From Eubacteriaceae bacterium (lineage in GTDB: Bacteria; Bacillota; Clostridia; Eubacteriales; Anaerofustaceae), in assembly GCA_017551505.1 (NCBI GenBank), contig JAFZLL010000034.1, positions 1 to 56,281 of the forward strand: a stretch of 56,281 bases of DNA, in the 5' to 3' direction. A program made the translations under genes and the position numbers. Positions within the stretch are counted from its first letter, which is position 1, and each line of letters opens with the position of its first letter. Of this stretch, positions 8,598-17,189 are shown one piece after another. The notes below the pieces were generated by a model that was not told the origin of the DNA, did no database searches, and was given only the letters and a program-made list of their open reading frames with translations.

Positions 8598-9928
8598 GCA
8601 GAAACGTACTTATCATAACACTGGGCTGCGCGAAGAATACCTGCGACAGCGAGAACATGGCTTTCCTTCTGAAAGAAGCCGGCTTTAAGATCGTGGATTC
8701 TTCAGACAAGGCGGATTATGTCATCGTTAACACCTGCGGCTTCATAGAAGCGGCCAAGACCGAGAGCGTCGGTGTCATCTTCGATGTGGTAAAGATAAAG
8801 AAAGAAAGACCCGGCGTAAAGATCGTAGTGACCGGATGTCTTTCCCAGCGCTACGCCGAGGAGATCGCGGAGGGCATACCCGAAGCGGATTACATACTCG
8901 GAGCGATGGACCTCTACGACATAGCAGAGATCCTCAGCGGGCAAAAGGAGCCTACTGCGGGCAAACATATCTACAGGACAGACAATGATGCACCGCTGGT
9001 CGAGACCGGCAGGCAGAGACTGGACGACGCACCGTACGCCTATATAAAGATAGCCGAAGGCTGCGACCGCCGCTGCACCTACTGCGCCATCCCCTTGATA
9101 CGCGGCAAGCAGCGCAGCCGCAGGATCGAGGACATCTGCAGCGAGGCCGAAGCGGTGGTTTCCGCAGGCGCGAAGGAACTGGTCATCGTCGCCCAGGATA
9201 CCGGCGAATACGGTACCGACAATTACGGGCGCAGGATGATCGTCCCCCTGATCCGCAGGCTCGCCTCGATAGAAGGCCTCAGGCAGATAAGGCTGATGTA
9301 CGTTTATCCGGAGGCTGTGGACGAAGAGCTGATAGACGCATACAGGACCGAAGATAAACTAGTGAAATACATCGACATCCCATTCCAGCACGTGAGCTCG
9401 CACATTTTGAAGCGCATGGGCAGAGGTGCGACCAGGGAGACTGTAAGAGGATGCGTGGAAGCCCTCAGGCAGGCAGTGCCAGAGATCGCCATACGCTCCA
9501 CCTTTATGACCGGATTCCCTGGAGAAACGGAAGAGGATGTCGACGAGCTGATCGAATTCCTGAAAGAGTATAAGCTTACAAGGGCAGGAGTCTTCGTTTA
9601 TTCCAGAGAAGAAGGAACTGCCGCCGCCGATTTCCCCGACCAGATCGAGGAAGACGTAAAGCAGGCCAGGTACGAGCGGGTCATGGAAGCCCAGAAGGAC
9701 ATCTCCGCTTCCGTCATGGAGAGCTTCATCGGCTCCACGCTCACCGTACTGGTCGAGGAAGTGCCGGACGAGCCCGGGGGATACTACAGCGGCCTGAGCT
9801 ATCTGGATGCCCCCGAGGTGGACGGAGAGGTCTATTTTACATCTGAAAAAACTCTCAACGCCGGCGACTACGCCGACGTAACGATAACCGATTCAACAGA
9901 ATACGATTTATGGGGGCAATCAAAATGA
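8594..9928 (+). CDS. rimO: Ribosomal protein S12 methylthiotransferase RimO
   Basis: A 444-residue radical SAM methylthiotransferase that adds a methylthio group to the conserved Asp of ribosomal protein S12. The N-terminal UPF0004 domain carries its three cluster cysteines (LGCAKN with C12, NTCGF, TGCLSQ). The radical SAM core has the CxxxCxxC motif CDRRCTYC near residue 157. The C-terminal TRAM domain begins near 375 (ESFIGSTLTVLVEE). The LGCAKN and CAIPLIRGKQRSR patterns separate RimO from the tRNA enzyme MiaB. Start overlaps the ftsK stop; stop overlaps the pgsA start. Two 4Fe-4S clusters imply an anoxic or reducing cytoplasm. Confidence 0.96.
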   Translation: MSRNVLIITLGCAKNTCDSENMAFLLKEAGFKIVDSSDKADYVIVNTCGFIEAAKTESVGVIFDVVKIKKERPGVKIVVTGCLSQRYAEEIAEGIPEADYILGAMDLYDIAEILSGQKEPTAGKHIYRTDNDAPLVETGRQRLDDAPYAYIKIAEGCDRRCTYCAIPLIRGKQRSRRIEDICSEAEAVVSAGAKELVIVAQDTGEYGTDNYGRRMIVPLIRRLASIEGLRQIRLMYVYPEAVDEELIDAYRTEDKLVKYIDIPFQHVSSHILKRMGRGATRETVRGCVEALRQAVPEIAIRSTFMTGFPGETEEDVDELIEFLKEYKLTRAGVFVYSREEGTAAADFPDQIEEDVKQARYERVMEAQKDISASVMESFIGSTLTVLVEEVPDEPGGYYSGLSYLDAPEVDGEVYFTSEKTLNAGDYADVTITDSTEYDLWGQSK

Positions 9929-10479
9929 CAAAACAAATCGACAAGAACCTGCCGAACAAACTCACCATCGCAAGGATCATCGCCGTTCCGATATATGCAG
10001 CGGCAATGCTCGTTGATTTTAAGTATCACACGCTCATCGCCGGAGTGATCTTCATCCTTGCTTCAATAACGGATACCCTGGACGGGAAGATCGCCAGGAA
10101 ATACAATCTGGTCTCCGACTTCGGAAAGTTCGCAGACCCTCTGGCGGACAAGATATTGGTGCTCACCTCGGTCATAATATTCACCGGTCTGGGCAGGGTA
10201 TCATCCTGGAGCTGCGCCATTATGGTGGCACGCGAGATAGCCGTGACAGGGCTCAGGAATATGGCTGTGCTCAAAGGGAGAGTCCTCGCTGCTGACATCT
10301 TCGGAAAGATCAAGACCACGCTCCAGATGATAGCCCTCGTGCTCATGCATTTCGAAGGTCTTCTCCCGGTGCTCATCCTGCCCGCCACTGTCATCTACTA
10401 CGCTTCCGTGTTCTTCACGGTACTTTCGGGAGCCAATTATTTCATTAAGAACAAGGACGTGATAGCATATGAAAAATAA
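9925..10479 (+). CDS. pgsA: CDP-diacylglycerol-glycerol-3-phosphate 3-phosphatidyltransferase
   Basis: A 184-residue integral membrane enzyme that makes phosphatidylglycerol phosphate, the precursor of phosphatidylglycerol and cardiolipin. The CDP-alcohol phosphotransferase motif is complete: D-x2-D-G-x2-A-R-x8-G-x3-D-x3-D in DTLDGKIARKYN followed by FGKFADPLADK. Five or six hydrophobic segments span the length. I chose the ATG at 9925, which overlaps the rimO stop (ATGA) and has GGGGG 9 nt upstream, over the in-frame ATG at 9910. It ends inside cinA (11-nt overlap). Confidence 0.95.
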   Translation: MTKQIDKNLPNKLTIARIIAVPIYAAAMLVDFKYHTLIAGVIFILASITDTLDGKIARKYNLVSDFGKFADPLADKILVLTSVIIFTGLGRVSSWSCAIMVAREIAVTGLRNMAVLKGRVLAADIFGKIKTTLQMIALVLMHFEGLLPVLILPATVIYYASVFFTVLSGANYFIKNKDVIAYEK

Positions 10480-11731
10480 CAGAATCTCTGCAGCGATCAT
10501 AGCTGTCGGCGACGAGGTCCTCTTCGGTGATACCGTGAATACCAACGCCGCCTATATCGCCAGAAGCCTGGACGATATCGGCATACGCACTTTATATCAG
10601 AGCGTGATCCCCGACGAATGGGATACCGTGAAGGCAGAGACCCACCGCGCATGGGATCAGGTCGACGTACTGGTCTTCTGCGGAGGGCTCGGGCCTACAG
10701 CCGATGATCTTACCAAGGAAGCGGTAAGCGGCGCTCTCGGACTGCCCCTTATCCAGGACGATCATACCCAGAAAAAGAATGAAGGCTTGTTTGCCAGATG
10801 GAATATCACCATGACTGCCAATAACAACAAGCAGTCGCTGATCCCCGAAGGATCCCTTGCCATCGAGAACAACAACGGCACAGCCCCCGGCATCTGGCTT
10901 GAGAAGGATGGAAAGATCGTCGTGCTCCTGCCAGGTCCTCCCGGGGAAAACACCCCGATGATGGAGGACTTCGTACTGCCGAAGCTGAAGAAGCTCGGCG
11001 GCACAGGCTATGCCGAGAGATACTACATGCTGACGCTGGACGACGGAGAATCCGCTGCCGAACAGGCCATCCGCGACAATATATACACTGATGAGAGCTA
11101 CACTCTCAACACCTATGTCGGAGACGGGTTCATCCGGGTGAAAGCCACGGCTTATGCCGATAATTTCGAGGCAGCTGAAGCCCTGATAGCGAAAAAGGAT
11201 CCCGAAGTCAAGGCCCTCTTTAAGGGCAGGCTGTATTCAGTCGGCAATGAAGACATCGCCGACTGGGTATGCGCGTACCTTATCGAGCACTCTCTCAGCG
11301 TATCCTGCGCCGAAAGCTGTACGGGAGGACTCATCGCCGCCCGTTTCACCGATTATTCCGGGATATCCGCCGTATTCTCCGGCGGGGCCGTCACTTACTG
11401 CAACGAAGCAAAGATGAAGCTGCTAGGAGTCAGGAAAGAGACCATCGACGAATATACGGAGGTTAGCTGGCAGACAGCAGAAGAAATGGCGAAAGGAGCA
11501 GCGCTTCTTTACGGAACCGATATCGCAGTATCCACGACCGGTATCGCCGGACCTACCGGAGGCACCGAGGAAAAACCAGTGGGACTTGTCTATACAGGCA
11601 TATACTACAAAGGCCGTGTCGGCCACATAAAGACGATCTACAGGGGAAACCGCTCCAAAGTCCGCTCCCGCGCAGTGGCCGGAGCCTTCGCGCTGATCAA
11701 GAAGTATATCGACGAAGAAAACGCGAAATAG
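10469..11731 (+). CDS. cinA: CinA-family protein (NMN deamidase / competence-damage protein)
   Basis: A 420-residue two-domain CinA. The N-terminal molybdopterin-binding-like domain (about 1-170; AVGDEVLFGDTVNTNAAYI and GGLGPTADDLTKEA) is the pyrophosphatase-type half, and the C-terminal CinA/PncC domain (about 260-415; SVSCAESCTGGLIAARFTDYSG, GIAGPTGGTEEKPVGLVY) deamidates nicotinamide mononucleotide. The order pgsA-cinA-recA is common in Firmicutes. It shares an 11-nt overlap with pgsA and is followed 12 nt later by the recA -35 element. I see no terminator between cinA and recA, so read-through into recA is possible. Confidence 0.95.
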   Translation: MKNNRISAAIIAVGDEVLFGDTVNTNAAYIARSLDDIGIRTLYQSVIPDEWDTVKAETHRAWDQVDVLVFCGGLGPTADDLTKEAVSGALGLPLIQDDHTQKKNEGLFARWNITMTANNNKQSLIPEGSLAIENNNGTAPGIWLEKDGKIVVLLPGPPGENTPMMEDFVLPKLKKLGGTGYAERYYMLTLDDGESAAEQAIRDNIYTDESYTLNTYVGDGFIRVKATAYADNFEAAEALIAKKDPEVKALFKGRLYSVGNEDIADWVCAYLIEHSLSVSCAESCTGGLIAARFTDYSGISAVFSGGAVTYCNEAKMKLLGVRKETIDEYTEVSWQTAEEMAKGAALLYGTDIAVSTTGIAGPTGGTEEKPVGLVYTGIYYKGRVGHIKTIYRGNRSKVRSRAVAGAFALIKKYIDEENAK

Positions 11732-11742
11732 TTAAATAATAA

Positions 11743-11770
11743 TTGATTTTTGCCCGAATGAATGTATAAT
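11743..11770 (+). promoter_or_regulatory. recA promoter
   Basis: TTGATT (11743-11748), a 16-nt spacer and a perfect TATAAT (11765-11770). The SOS box follows directly, over the expected transcript start. Confidence 0.85.
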
Positions 11771-11776
11771 AGTATT

Positions 11777-11790
11777 AGAACGTATGTTTG
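11777..11790 (+). promoter_or_regulatory. LexA/DinR SOS box before recA
   Basis: The 14-bp site AGAACGTATGTTTG matches 12 or 13 positions of the Gram-positive Cheo box CGAACRNRYGTTYC. It covers the predicted transcript start of recA, where bound LexA would block initiation. Matching was by eye. Confidence 0.8.
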
Positions 11791-11805
11791 AACGGAGGAC
11801 CTCTC

Positions 11806-12864
11806 ATGGAAGATAAGATGAAAAGCCTTGAGCTGGCGATGAAGAATATAGAGAAAAACTACGGCAAGGGTGCCGTGATGAAGCTCGGAGACAGCGCCGT
11901 CGAGCCTATAGATGTGATCTCGACAGGCAGCCTTGCTCTCGATCTCGCCCTCGGTGTCGGAGGCATACCCCGCGGCAGGATCATCGAGATATACGGACCG
12001 GAATCCAGCGGTAAGACGACCGTCGCTCTTGAGATGATCGCTCAGGCGCAGAAGAGCGGCGGGATAGCGGCTTTTATCGATGCCGAGCACGCTTTGGACC
12101 CTGTCTACGCGCAGGCTCTCGGAGTCAATATAAACAACCTCATCGTCTCCCAGCCCGATACCGGCGAACAGGCGCTCGAGATCGCTGAAGCGCTGGTGCG
12201 TTCAAATGCCATCGATATAATAGTGATAGACTCCGTTGCAGCTCTCGTTCCCAGGGCGGAGATAGAAGGCGAGATGGGCGATGCCCATGTCGGCCTGCAG
12301 GCGAGGCTCATGAGCCAGGCACTCAGAAAGCTTTCAGGACCCGTCAGCAAGAGCAACACCGCCATCGTTTTTATCAACCAGCTCAGGGAAAAGGTCGGTG
12401 TCATGTTCGGCAACCCCGAGACTACCCCGGGAGGGCGCGCGCTCAAATACTACTCCTCGGTGCGTATGGAGGTCCGCAAAGGAGAAGTCATAAAAGACGG
12501 CGCAACGATGACCGGCAGCCGTACGAAAGTCAAGATAGTAAAGAACAAAGTCGCTCCTCCTTTTAAAACAGCGGAGTTCGATCTCATGTACGGAACCGGC
12601 ATCTCCCACGAAGGAGACGTTGCTGATATGGCCGTGGAGGCGGGTATCCTAGAGAAATCCGGCTCCTGGTATTCCTACGATAATCAGCGTATATGCCAGG
12701 GCAGAGAAAACCTCAAAAACTACCTGAAGCAGAACAAGGATGTCTGCGACGAGATCGAAACCAAGGTCCGCCAGACGCTTTCCGGCAAGCCTATCCTGAC
12801 CTATGACGGCACGCAGGATGAAGAATTTGAAGACTTCGATGACGATATCGGCATCATTGAATAA
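11806..12864 (+). CDS. recA: Recombinase RecA
   Basis: A 352-residue RecA, normal length. Walker A is GPESSGKT at 64-71, the Walker B-type strand is [12 protein letters not shown], and the DNA-binding loop L2 region with [20 protein letters not shown] is present; the C-terminus is acidic ([10 protein letters not shown]) as usual. RecA forms the ssDNA filament that drives strand exchange and LexA self-cleavage. The start at 11806 is set by a GGAGG site 7 nt upstream; the longer TTG frame at 11788 lies inside the SOS box. A strong hairpin terminator follows 34 nt after the stop. Confidence 0.99.
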   Translation: MEDKMKSLELAMKNIEKNYGKGAVMKLGDSAVEPIDVISTGSLALDLALGVGGIPRGRIIEIYGPESSGKTTVALEMIAQAQKSGGIAAFIDAEHALDPVYAQALGVNINNLIVSQPDTGEQALEIAEALVRSNAIDIIVIDSVAALVPRAEIEGEMGDAHVGLQARLMSQALRKLSGPVSKSNTAIVFINQLREKVGVMFGNPETTPGGRALKYYSSVRMEVRKGEVIKDGATMTGSRTKVKIVKNKVAPPFKTAEFDLMYGTGISHEGDVADMAVEAGILEKSGSWYSYDNQRICQGRENLKNYLKQNKDVCDEIETKVRQTLSGKPILTYDGTQDEEFEDFDDDIGIIE

Positions 12865-12898
12865 GCTTTTAAATTCTGTCGGAATATAACGATCATAG

Positions 12899-12928
12899 AA
12901 AAAGCAACCGCAAAAACGGTTGCTTTTT
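12899..12928 (+). terminator. recA terminator
   Basis: A 12-bp stem AAAAAGCAACCG (12899-12910) with its complement (12917-12928), CAAAAA loop, then T-rich. Canonical rho-independent terminator. Confidence 0.93.
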
Positions 12929-12989
12929 TATCACCGGTCATTTTATTTGGAAAATACTGCGGCCTCTGCCTCAGTATTATCGGACAGTA

Positions 12990-13385
12990 TTACTCTCTTT
13001 CGGTCACGGCAGCGTTGCGTGCGGCAGCCTTGAGCTCATCTATGCCTGCTCTGCACGAAGCGGCGTCTTCATAGGAGTTGGAAATCGTCAGCATCGCTCC
13101 TTCGTTATTCTTCAGCACGAAACGGTATTTATCTCCTGAATCCTTGAATATCTCGAAGTAGCCGGCATTCGCGTCGTCCACGACTTCTACCGTTTGTTCT
13201 TCCGTATCATCAACGGTATCTTCAGATACCTCTTCCTCGACAGGAATCTTTATCCCTTCCAGGATGGCGTTGAAGAACTCCGCTACCTTCTTCCCGCTCT
13301 CTTCGTCGATAGATATCCCTGCGTCTTCAACGCTCGCAGCCACTATCTCTGTCACATATTCCATAATGTCACTGTTTTCGTACAT
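12990..13385 (-). CDS. DUF1508 (YegP-like) domain protein
   Basis: A 131-residue protein. The C-terminal ~55 residues (YFEIFKDSGDKYRFVLKNN, then ISNSYEDAASCRAGIDELK) match the YegP/DUF1508 pattern, a small beta-beta-beta-alpha unit often found as tandem repeats; here there is one copy. The N-terminal ~70 residues are acidic and helical, with Val/Glu/Thr-rich low complexity before the domain. Start at 13385 is chosen for a GGGAGGAA site 6 nt upstream; the frame also runs open to 13532, into the divergent gene, which is unlikely to be translated. Function of DUF1508 is unknown. The promoter region is shared with the carboxypeptidase gene. Confidence 0.78.
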   Translation of the reverse strand: MYENSDIMEYVTEIVAASVEDAGISIDEESGKKVAEFFNAILEGIKIPVEEEVSEDTVDDTEEQTVEVVDDANAGYFEIFKDSGDKYRFVLKNNEGAMLTISNSYEDAASCRAGIDELKAAARNAAVTERE

Positions 13386-13419
13386 ACAACGTTCCTCCCT
13401 CTTCATATGATCCGTATCG

Positions 13420-13496
13420 ATTATACCATAAGCCGGCGTATGCGATACGCCTTTTTCTGAAGGCATGCTCTCTTTTTGAAACAAATGTGATATACT
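13420..13496. promoter_or_regulatory. Divergent promoters around a 17-bp palindrome
   Basis: On the minus strand an extended -10 (TATGGTATAAT, hexamer at 13420-13425) serves the DUF1508 gene. On the plus strand TGATATACT (13488-13496) serves the carboxypeptidase. Between them GGCGTAT-GCG-ATACGCC (13435-13451) is a perfect 7+7 inverted repeat, placed over the -35 region of the minus promoter, so it is a likely repressor site. Confidence 0.6.
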
Positions 13497-13512
13497 TTTC
13501 CCGAAACCTACC

Positions 13513-14547
13513 ATGAAAAAGAAACGACGCACAAGATCTAATAATTTCGCACGGATACTCTTTATCCTTATCCTCTGTGCTTTGCCGGTAATACTGGGAA
13601 AGGTCCTTTGGGATACAATGAGACCTGCTCCTGCCGAAGAAGCGGACCTGAGGCCTGCCGCAGCCAGAGCAGGTTATTTCCATGCCCTCGTAAAAGTAGA
13701 AGGCGTGAGCGCAGACCGTCTGGAACGATATAACGCATACTATCGGGCCGGCTTTGGCCTGAGCATGGACGAAGCGGTAGAGCTCGTCAACTGGGATGTC
13801 GATATCTTATGTCCCAATGGACCGGATGAGCGTATCTTCGAACTTGCCCAGGACAAATTCTTTGTTGGGAGGAACCTCTCCCGCTATCTTGCCATTTATG
13901 ACGGGAACAGCCAGAACGTGAGGGCTGTCGTCGAGAAGGTGAACGCCAGCCGCGACAGGATCGCCTACGCAGACATCGAACCGACTGATCTGAGCAAAGG
14001 CATAATGGTACTCGTGAACAAATACCATTACCTGGACAGCTCATATGTCCCTGACGATCTGGTAAGCGCAGCGAGCCAATACTGCCAGTATTCCTCCGCA
14101 AAGCTCCGCAGACCTGCATATGAAGCGTTCGTCAAAATGGCGGAAGACGCCAGAGCTGCCGGATATATCATAAAGATCAATTCGGGCTATCGAAGCTATT
14201 CCACGCAGAGGAGCATGTACAATAATTATGTCGCGGGTCACGGAAAAGCCGAAGCAGATACATTCTCCGCCCGCCCGGGCTTTTCCGAGCATCAGACAGG
14301 CCTTGCCATAGATATGAGCACCCCGGGCGTCGGATACTGGTCCTTCGGGGACAGTGCGGCCGGCAAATGGGTCCACGCCAATGCCCACAGATACGGTTTC
14401 ATACTGCGTTATATCGAAGACAAAACCGATATTACCGGTTATATCTACGAATGCATGCATTTCCGCTATGTCGGAGTTGATGCAGCGACCGTCATCCATG
14501 AGAACGGGATCACTTATGAGGATTATTACGAGAAATACGTGAAATAA
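13513..14547 (+). CDS. D-Ala-D-Ala carboxypeptidase, VanY/M15B family
   Basis: A 344-residue membrane-anchored peptidase. An N-terminal Lys/Arg cluster and one hydrophobic segment (residues 14-34) anchor it with the catalytic part outside. The M15B zinc site is visible: SGYRSYSTQ, then GFSEHQTGLAIDM (His and Asp ligands), and YECMHFRYVG near residue 320 with the catalytic Glu and third His. Most relatives have E-P-W-H at that last motif; here it is E-C-M-H, keeping Glu and His but losing Pro-Trp. It trims the terminal D-Ala from peptidoglycan stems. The extended -10 lies only ~17 nt before the ATG and no SD site is seen. Confidence 0.9.
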   Translation: MKKKRRTRSNNFARILFILILCALPVILGKVLWDTMRPAPAEEADLRPAAARAGYFHALVKVEGVSADRLERYNAYYRAGFGLSMDEAVELVNWDVDILCPNGPDERIFELAQDKFFVGRNLSRYLAIYDGNSQNVRAVVEKVNASRDRIAYADIEPTDLSKGIMVLVNKYHYLDSSYVPDDLVSAASQYCQYSSAKLRRPAYEAFVKMAEDARAAGYIIKINSGYRSYSTQRSMYNNYVAGHGKAEADTFSARPGFSEHQTGLAIDMSTPGVGYWSFGDSAAGKWVHANAHRYGFILRYIEDKTDITGYIYECMHFRYVGVDAATVIHENGITYEDYYEKYVK

Positions 14548-14603
14548 ATACAGAATCCGCATTGCCATATAAAAACACAGGACAGCACTCTAAACAGAAG
14601 CAT

Positions 14604-15599
14604 ATGATCAAATTTGACGAAACTGAAAGAAGGAACAGCATCAACGGGGCTCTGGCACTCCGGGGCGATATAGAAAAGATAGCAGAAGATATCGTAGACG
14701 GGGGCTTTGACGAGATATACTTCATGGGCATCGGCGGAACGCTCGCATCTGCGATGCAGACAGTATGCCATATAGAAGGGCAGAGCCTTCTGCCTGTACG
14801 CACTCTCAGCGCAGGGGAATACTCCATGGGCGGTGCTAAACGCCTTGGGAAGAACAGTGTCGTTATCTTTTCGTCAGTATCGGGTACTACCAAGGAGATA
14901 GTATCTGCTGTCACCAGGGCTAAGGCAGAAGGAGCGCGCATCGCAGCCTTCCTTGACAACCCCGAAGCAGGGATAAGGAATGAAGCAGACTGGGTGATTA
15001 ATTACCCGGGAAATGAGCAACTCAAATTATTCATGCTTTCGGATGCCATCCTGCATCTTAGAGGTGATTTCCCGGAATATGACGAATACAACGCTGCCGT
15101 AGAAGACAACCTGGCAGACTCGGTCATCAGCGCTGCGTATGCCGGCGACGAGAAGGCGCTTGCCTGGGCGCAGAACCACAAGGATGACCCGCTGCACTAC
15201 TTTACAGCCGCCGGGAACCTCTGGGGAGCGATATATTCCTTTGCAATGTGTTACCTTGAAGAACAGCACTGGATGCACACAAAATCCATCCATTCCTGCG
15301 AATTCTTCCACGGCACTCTCGAAATAATCGGCGCAGATACGCCTGTAACGGTTTATATCGGCGAGGACTATCAGAGAGCTGCGGGAGTAAGAGTGGCGGA
15401 TTTCCTGAATAAGATCAACAGCAACTACACGGTTTTCGATTCGATGGACTACCCTACGCCGGGTATCCCCGACAGGTTCCGCGAAAGGATCGCTCATCAT
15501 CTGCTGCGCGCCGTCAATGACCGTATCGACATCCATTTGGAGGCTCTCACGGGCCATGACATGGAGATAAGACGCTACTACAGAAAACTTGATTACTGA
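14604..15599 (+). CDS. SIS-domain protein, FrlB-like (fructosamine deglycase type)
   Basis: A 331-residue protein with two sugar-isomerase (SIS) folds and no glutaminase domain. The first SIS domain shows EIYFMGIGGTLASAMQT and VIFSSVSGTTKEIVSA, the phosphosugar-binding Ser/Thr-rich loops; the second is near 190-320 with HSCEFFHGTLEII. The overall look (MIKFDETERRNSINGALALRGDIEKI at the N-terminus) matches FrlB, which splits fructosamine-6-phosphates to glucose-6-phosphate and an amino acid. The start at 14604 is chosen by family length; no good SD site precedes it or the in-frame TTG at 14562. No kinase or transporter of an frl operon lies beside it, so the substrate is uncertain. Confidence 0.8.
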   Translation: MIKFDETERRNSINGALALRGDIEKIAEDIVDGGFDEIYFMGIGGTLASAMQTVCHIEGQSLLPVRTLSAGEYSMGGAKRLGKNSVVIFSSVSGTTKEIVSAVTRAKAEGARIAAFLDNPEAGIRNEADWVINYPGNEQLKLFMLSDAILHLRGDFPEYDEYNAAVEDNLADSVISAAYAGDEKALAWAQNHKDDPLHYFTAAGNLWGAIYSFAMCYLEEQHWMHTKSIHSCEFFHGTLEIIGADTPVTVYIGEDYQRAAGVRVADFLNKINSNYTVFDSMDYPTPGIPDRFRERIAHHLLRAVNDRIDIHLEALTGHDMEIRRYYRKLDY

Positions 15600-15706
15600 T
15601 CCCCCTCAGGATCTGCAGTTTTTGCCGTACCTCCGGCCGCAGTGATCATACCGGTTTATTTCCGTTAGAAACCGTCAGAATAGTGAACGAACATCCATCG
15701 ATACCG

Positions 15707-15746
15707 AAAACGGAGACAGCCGCGATGTCCTGTCTCCGTTTTTTTT
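15707..15746 (+). terminator. Rho-independent terminator
   Basis: A 13-bp stem (15707-15719 with 15730-15742), 10-nt loop and a run of eight T. It lies about 107 nt after the SIS gene stop and ends that transcript. Confidence 0.9.
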
Positions 15747-15758
15747 CTGATGCTTTTC

Positions 15759-15880
15759 ATTTCCCCCGCGGGGAATATTTGATAGATATTATTTCCGGGC
15801 AATCAGATCTGCTGTTTATATTTCCCGGGAAATTATATCCGCTGTCAGTATTGCCCGGGAAATATCGCCCGTCTGACGCC
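15759..15880. repeat. Four tandem ~30-bp units with palindromic CCCGGG cores
   Basis: Units begin at about 15759, 15791, 15820 and 15850, each 29 to 32 bp. Cores are TTCCCCCGCGGGGAA, ATTTCCGGGCAAT, ATTTCCCGGGAAAT (a perfect 14-bp palindrome) and ATTGCCCGGGAAAT. The sequence between cores is also partly conserved (GATCTGCTGT, ATCCGCTGT, CGCCCGTCTG). The array lies between the plus terminator and the 3' end of the convergent radical SAM gene. Confidence 0.7.
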
Positions 15881-15913
15881 ATGAATCACCAGACGGAAGA
15901 CCGTCTGTTGCTC

Positions 15914-17041
15914 CTATATCACAATATCTCCGATACGATATCCCTCAGGGAGCTCTCCCTCCTTTACGAACAGGAGGCTTTCGTCTTCCAATGCTGGTAT
16001 GAAGGCATAATAAGGAATACCGGCGAATTCCATGGCATAATCATTGTTTCCGAACCATCCGCCTTCCTTCTTCAGGTTGAGACCTCTCATCACCTTAGTT
16101 ATGTTGGAACAGTCATGCACACAGACTGGCCAGTTTTCTTCACAGCACAGCGCCATCAGCTTCAGAGTAAGATCCCTGCTGAAAACAGGCGAGATATAAC
16201 CGAAGCGGGTCATATATAAACTCTCATGCGCGTAATTGCCGATATTATTCTCGTTCAGGTGCATTTCCGCCAAATTGATGAAATCGATACCGGTGGCAAG
16301 GATCTTATCTTTCTTCATAAGGAAGCTGTCGTAGAACTCCGGCGTCATCGGTGTCTCGATCCCCACGGACGGGATAAAGCGTTTGGCCAAAGCCATATTC
16401 TCTATCACCCTATCGGAGCAGTCCGATGCGCCGAGGTTGAAACGCAGTTCATTCAAACCCGACTCTCCCAGCATCCTAAGATTCTCTTCATCTGCCAGCG
16501 TGCCATTGGTATATAAATGCTGATAGACTCCTGCTTTTGAGAATTCAGTTATTATCGGATAGTATTCCTCGATCTCCATAAACGGCTCGAGATATACATA
16601 CGCCACTCCGCTGGGCCTGCCCTGGATGGCGATCATCTTTGAGATATCCTCTATCCGGTAACGCATTCCCCCGATCTCCCACATGCCGCGTCCGATAGGC
16701 TCCTGTTCATCCATAACGCCGAAATTATAGCAGAATCTGCATCTCAGGTTGCACCTGTTCGTTTTTCTCACAGCCGTGAGCCCGTTTCCGGAAAGACAGG
16801 ATACGCAGCCCTTTGGAAACTTATCCGCATTTCCCGATGACAGCGTTCTGCCTCCAAGGGTGAATGCATTCCTGACTCTGTCGGTCAGCGGCCTCCTCCT
16901 GGCTTCGACCGCCTCTTCCAGCTGAGAGATGACGGCATATGCGATCTCCGTTTGACGGTTCGTAAGTTCCTCGTCTTCAGGCAGAGCAGCAAAAAACCTG
17001 AACCACAAGAGCGCGTCTTTTTTCGAAATATCCAGCATCAT
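15914..17041 (-). CDS. Radical SAM protein, unknown substrate
   Basis: A 375-residue radical SAM enzyme. The cluster motif CNLRCRFC lies near residue 97-104, followed by YNFG; two more cysteines just before it (GCVSCLSGNG, near 78-81) may bind metal. The TIM-barrel core continues with VAYVYLEPFME and QHLYTNGTLADEE, then NLGASDCS and the SAM-contacting IETPMTP segment. The ~65-residue helical N-terminus is not part of the core. I cannot name the subfamily; no RiPP precursor or known partner gene lies nearby. GGAGG precedes two adjacent start codons (17041 and 17038). Transcribed alone toward the repeat array, with no clear terminator but a 7-bp hairpin at 15890-15907 inside that array's flank. 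Confidence 0.85.
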   Translation of the reverse strand: MMLDISKKDALLWFRFFAALPEDEELTNRQTEIAYAVISQLEEAVEARRRPLTDRVRNAFTLGGRTLSSGNADKFPKGCVSCLSGNGLTAVRKTNRCNLRCRFCYNFGVMDEQEPIGRGMWEIGGMRYRIEDISKMIAIQGRPSGVAYVYLEPFMEIEEYYPIITEFSKAGVYQHLYTNGTLADEENLRMLGESGLNELRFNLGASDCSDRVIENMALAKRFIPSVGIETPMTPEFYDSFLMKKDKILATGIDFINLAEMHLNENNIGNYAHESLYMTRFGYISPVFSRDLTLKLMALCCEENWPVCVHDCSNITKVMRGLNLKKEGGWFGNNDYAMEFAGIPYYAFIPALEDESLLFVKEGELPEGYRIGDIVI

Positions 17042-17155
17042 TCTCCTCCTTCGTCGCTGCAGGCCTACGCCCGGACAGTCAGATTATATCTTTCCCTGAT
17101 TCAGTTGTCAAAGATAAGGACTCACCTTACAGATTCCTCCGGATCCTCTGTAAAT

Positions 17156-17180
17156 CAAAAACGCCGCCGTAAGGCGGCGT
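17156..17180 (-). terminator. Terminator of the URO-D gene
   Basis: ACGCCGCC (17161-17168) pairs with 17173-17180 around GTAA; the minus-strand T tract is 17156-17160. It lies 9 nt after the stop. Confidence 0.92.
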
Positions 17181-17189
17181 AAATGAGTT

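Noticed and set aside
15759-15880. CRISPR array
   Set aside because: Units are only ~30 bp with no unique spacers of normal length, the cores are palindromic and degenerate, and no cas genes are present.
15683-16219. 178-codon plus frame opposite the radical SAM gene
   Set aside because: It is antisense to a gene with clear catalytic motifs and crosses the terminator and the repeat array.
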